Origin: CAZDBA01 sp964503615
GTDB taxonomy: Bacteria; Planctomycetota; Planctomycetia; Pirellulales; Pirellulaceae
Assembly: GCA_964503615.1 (NCBI GenBank)
Contig: CAZDBA010000111.1
Span: 1 to 16,786, forward strand
Direction: 5' to 3'
Length of the DNA: 16,786 bases
Part shown: piece after piece, positions 14,553 to 16,786 of the stretch
Layout of the letters: each line of letters opens with the position of its first letter
How positions within the stretch are numbered: the first letter of the stretch is position 1
Notes under the pieces: generated by a model
The model's input: the letters and a program-made list of their open reading frames with translations, nothing else
Told to the model about the DNA's origin: nothing
Databases searched by the model: none
Position numbers and translations under genes: made by a program

Positions 14553-14771
14553 CCACGGATCTTCACAGGTTTCCACGGATGCCGCGCGCCAATCCGTGTA
14601 GATTCGGGCAAGGACCAGCAGCCAGCAAAGCTCCGAAGGAGCGACAGCACCTAGGCACAGGCGTTAGCCTATGAACATCATATCTCCTGCATTCACCCAG
14701 CCTCGCTAGTTGCTTTCGCCACTCCGTGGCTTTTGAAAAGGTTGTGTTTTTCAGTCCTCGGGCTAACGCCC
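14553..14771 (+). repeat. Cluster of short palindromic and direct repeats
   Basis: The 320-base gap between the PilZ and phosphoesterase genes holds no credible gene. It holds CCACGGAT twice (14553-14560, 14573-14580) with its inverse ATCCGTG at 14592-14598. It also holds the palindromes GCTCC-GAA-GGAGC (14630-14642), AGGC-GTTA-GCCT (14659-14670), GCCAC-TCC-GTGGC (14718-14730) and GGGC-TAAC-GCCC (14760-14771). GGCGTTAGCC (14660-14669) and GGCTAACGCC (14761-14770) are exact inverted copies about 90 bases apart. From memory, similar motifs recur between genes in Rhodopirellula-like genomes, so this is probably an interspersed non-coding repeat. Confidence 0.7.
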
Positions 14772-14782
14772 GGCCCGTGATG

Positions 14783-14788
14783 TATACT
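14783..14788 (+). promoter_or_regulatory. Possible -10 box for the metallophosphoesterase gene
   Basis: TATACT matches TATAAT at five of six bases and would give a start near 14795 and a ~41-base leader. No convincing -35 box lies 16-18 bases upstream, where the GGGCTAACGCCC palindrome sits instead, so the call is weak. Confidence 0.25.
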
Positions 14789-14835
14789 CGGTGCGTCACC
14801 TGAACGAAAAAAACCTGGCCTATCAAAAAGACACT

Positions 14836-15912
14836 ATGAAAGATCTTAAATTATCACGTCGCACGGTTCTGAAGCAAACCTTTGGGTTTAGTGCGACAGT
14901 TTTGATTGGGAGTTTGCCAGCTGTTGCTAAGCCTGTTCGTCGTGACGGTGTGGCCAGTCACTTTACGATGATTGGGGACTGGGGGAAGCAGAGAGGTGGG
15001 ACGGATGGTCAATCGGCAGTGGCTAGGGGAATGGCCGGCTACCTGACTAAGAACGAGATAACGCCCGAGGCGATGTTTTTTTTGGGTGATAACTTCTATG
15101 GCAAGATGCCCGGCGGTGTGAAGTGTCCACGCTGGAAGAAGCAGTTCTCTGCTTTTTATCCTCCGGAAATATTTCCATGTCCATGTTATGCGATCCTTGG
15201 AAACCATGAGTACGATGATGAACCGAAGAATAAAATCACTGCCCAGCTAAATTACAAAAAGCACAAACCTGCAACTCGTTGGAACATGCCTGCGAAATGG
15301 TATCGCGTGGACCTTGGCCCAGAGGAGGCACCGCTTATGACCGTTCTTTGCCTCGACTCCAACTTCTCCAATAAGAACGATCAACTCACCCCCGCGGAGC
15401 GGCAGGAGCAACTCGCGTGGCTAAAAGCTGAGCTGGCCAAGCCTAGAACAACTCCATGGCTGGTCGTGAACGGCCATCACCCGCTCTACAGTTGCGGTCA
15501 CTACGGTGACTTTCCTGAGATGACTGAGGAGTGGGATGGTCTTTTCAGGGAACATGGGGTTCATTTCTATTTCTGTGGGCACGAACATGACCTTCAGCAT
15601 CTGGAGTTCGATGGGCATCCGACATCTTTTGTTGTCTCGGGCGGCGGAGGTGCTCCACCCCGCAAAGTCAAAGACTGCGAGGACCGAGGCCCGTTTGCGG
15701 AACAGACTCTCGGATTTACTCACTTGGAAGTGACTAACGAGGAATTCATCGTGCGTCACGTAAACGAAGAAGAACAGATCGTTCACGCATTCTCCAAGAC
15801 ACCTGATGGCGAAGTGAATTTGCTGGAGGTGGCTGATAGAGAACCGGAAGAAGAAGGCGAGAAAGCCAAGCGGAAAAAGAGAAAAAAAGAGGCGGGAGCG
15901 AAGAACGATTAG
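14836..15912 (+). CDS. Tat-exported metallophosphoesterase (purple acid phosphatase-like)
   Basis: A 358-residue calcineurin-like phosphoesterase. ATG 14836 is preferred over an in-frame GTG at 14791 because it puts a twin-arginine signal at the N-terminus: SRRTVLK (7-13), the hydrophobic stretch FGFSATVLIGSLPAVA, and likely cleavage after AVA at ~31. The dimetal centre motifs are all present in order: GDW (47-49), GDNFY (84-88), GNHEYD (122-127), GHHPLYS (213-219) and GHEHD (248-252). The layout resembles tartrate-resistant type 5 acid phosphatases, which use a di-iron or mixed-metal centre to hydrolyse phosphomonoesters. Export already folded through Tat suits a metalloenzyme acting in the periplasm. 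The C-terminal ~25 residues (EPEEEGEKAKRKKRKKEAG) are highly charged and lie beyond the catalytic fold. It has its own upstream region and no operon partner. The substrate is unknown. Confidence 0.88.
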   Translation: MKDLKLSRRTVLKQTFGFSATVLIGSLPAVAKPVRRDGVASHFTMIGDWGKQRGGTDGQSAVARGMAGYLTKNEITPEAMFFLGDNFYGKMPGGVKCPRWKKQFSAFYPPEIFPCPCYAILGNHEYDDEPKNKITAQLNYKKHKPATRWNMPAKWYRVDLGPEEAPLMTVLCLDSNFSNKNDQLTPAERQEQLAWLKAELAKPRTTPWLVVNGHHPLYSCGHYGDFPEMTEEWDGLFREHGVHFYFCGHEHDLQHLEFDGHPTSFVVSGGGGAPPRKVKDCEDRGPFAEQTLGFTHLEVTNEEFIVRHVNEEEQIVHAFSKTPDGEVNLLEVADREPEEEGEKAKRKKRKKEAGAKND

Positions 15913-16088
15913 AAAAAAGTTGTGCATGGGATATGATCCACGGCGCGAAATACAGTCGTTTGAATTCAGCACCTCTTTGACGATTGGAATGTATTGAAGT
16001 ATTCAATCCGAACAATGAAACAAAAATCTGTTATCATTGAAGCGGCAGCTACGAGGTTGTCTCCAACTGTTTCCCCTCAAGCGTCATC
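15913..16088 (+). other. Intergenic region before the cytochrome gene
   Basis: These 176 bases contain no gene I can support. TTGACG (15977-15982) with TATTCA (16000-16005) at 17-base spacing is a weak promoter-like pair: good -35, poor -10. No terminator was seen for the phosphoesterase gene. Confidence 0.3.
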
Positions 16089-16786
16089 ATGCTTCCTCCG
16101 CAAAGCAATCCCATGGACAGCACTAACAACCGAAGTGACACGCAGCTTGACAGCGTTCCTTTGGAAGCCGAGGACTTGCCCAATAGAACTTTGACACGGG
16201 TTCGGTTTTTCAAAACAAAACTGGCACTGATTCTTTTCAGTGCCAGCTTGGGAATTGCTGTTTCGATTCTTATGACTCCGGCCACCAAACCGGCTTCTGC
16301 TAAAAACTCACACGCGGCATTGGGCTCTTCCAAAACCTCTGCTCCTGCGATTCGTTTGCCCTCATCTACCGCTGTCTCGAACTCAGCTAAACGGGAGATG
16401 ACAACAGAAGAAGCCGAAGCGTTCTTGAATGGCTCCGACGCACCTTTAAAGCCGATCGCCAAACCGGTTCGCTTGGTCGACCACTTTCCAAAAGCTGCCA
16501 AATCTGGGTGCATGAAATGTCACTCCGAAATGGCTCCGATCCGCGAGATCGGATCGGAGATGCTCAACCAGATCATGGCCAAGGGCGAATCGCTGGGGGA
16601 TCCAGCTGGCTGCATTGTTTGTCACAACGGCGATCCCAATGAACTGGAGGACGCCGAAATTGCACACGGCAAAAATCAAGAATCCACATTCTATCCGGAC
16701 CCTGGAAGCCCTTGGATTAACGAGCACACTTGTGGGCAGTGCCACGAGGAACAAGTTCGCGTGCAATGGAATTCGTTGATGATGAC
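16089..16786 (+). CDS. Membrane-anchored multihaem cytochrome c (3' partial)
   Basis: An open frame with no stop runs off the right edge, giving ~232 residues. The frame is closed by TGA at 16038-16040. ATG 16089 or ATG 16113 may be the start; neither has a ribosome site. An N-terminal cytoplasmic lead of ~38 residues is followed by FFKTKLALILFSASLGIAVS, a single membrane segment acting as signal anchor, then a Ser/Ala/Thr-rich linker. Three c-type haem sites (CxxCH) are seen so far: CMKCH (141-145), CIVCH (175-179) and CGQCH (215-219). This spacing is typical of multihaem electron-transfer cytochromes, and more haem sites probably follow outside the window. Expected site: the periplasmic face of the cytoplasmic membrane, in respiratory electron transfer or redox enzyme supply. 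The specific family cannot be fixed from this fragment. Confidence 0.85.
   Translation, partial: MLPPQSNPMDSTNNRSDTQLDSVPLEAEDLPNRTLTRVRFFKTKLALILFSASLGIAVSILMTPATKPASAKNSHAALGSSKTSAPAIRLPSSTAVSNSAKREMTTEEAEAFLNGSDAPLKPIAKPVRLVDHFPKAAKSGCMKCHSEMAPIREIGSEMLNQIMAKGESLGDPAGCIVCHNGDPNELEDAEIAHGKNQESTFYPDPGSPWINEHTCGQCHEEQVRVQWNSLMM

Overview
The window looks like a planctomycete of the Rhodopirellula/Pirellulaceae type. Four things suggest this: a C-terminal dockerin-like domain of the kind common in that group, very long HEAT-repeat proteins, genes that mostly lack Shine-Dalgarno sequences, and palindromic intergenic repeats. This is inference from sequence style; no rRNA or other marker gene is present. 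All genes I can support lie on the + strand.

Layout. 3-302: the 3' end of a secreted protein with two dockerin-type calcium-binding loops, followed by a strong terminator (402-441). 442-909: no credible protein gene, but an ordered set of signals. These are a promoter-like pair (501-529), a structured RNA candidate (550-797) and a hairpin with a T-rich tail (801-840). 910-13980: a five-gene operon. The genes are a HEAT protein with an internal BRCT domain, a WD40-HEAT protein (joined to the first by an ATGA overlap), a 1559-residue HEAT scaffold, a SWIM zinc-finger protein, and a reverse transcriptase (RT). 13990-14020: operon terminator. Then come a PilZ gene (14135-14515), a cluster of short palindromic repeats (14553-14771), a Tat-exported metallophosphoesterase (14836-15912), and the start of a membrane-anchored multihaem cytochrome c that runs off the end (16089-16786).

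The main point is that 501-13980 reads as one retron-type system. The RT carries the retron hallmarks NAxxH and VTG and the YADD active site. From memory, the combination of ARM/HEAT protein, SWIM protein and retron RT defines retron type XIII, a predicted defence class. This locus adds BRCT and WD40 components.

I see no room for an msr-msd RNA next to the RT. There is, however, an RNA at the head of the operon, nearly 12 kb away, that can be folded by hand into the canonical retron plan. Its parts, in order, are an a1 strand ending in TCTA, an AGC with the candidate branching G at 568, three short stem-loops, a 137-nt hairpin with a 21-bp perfect core, and an a2 strand beginning TAGA. It appears to have its own promoter and terminator. 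If this is right, RT and RNA make a branched msDNA that sits with the HEAT, WD40, BRCT and SWIM proteins in a large sensor/effector complex. The folding, the type assignment and the defence role are inferences that I could not compute or search.
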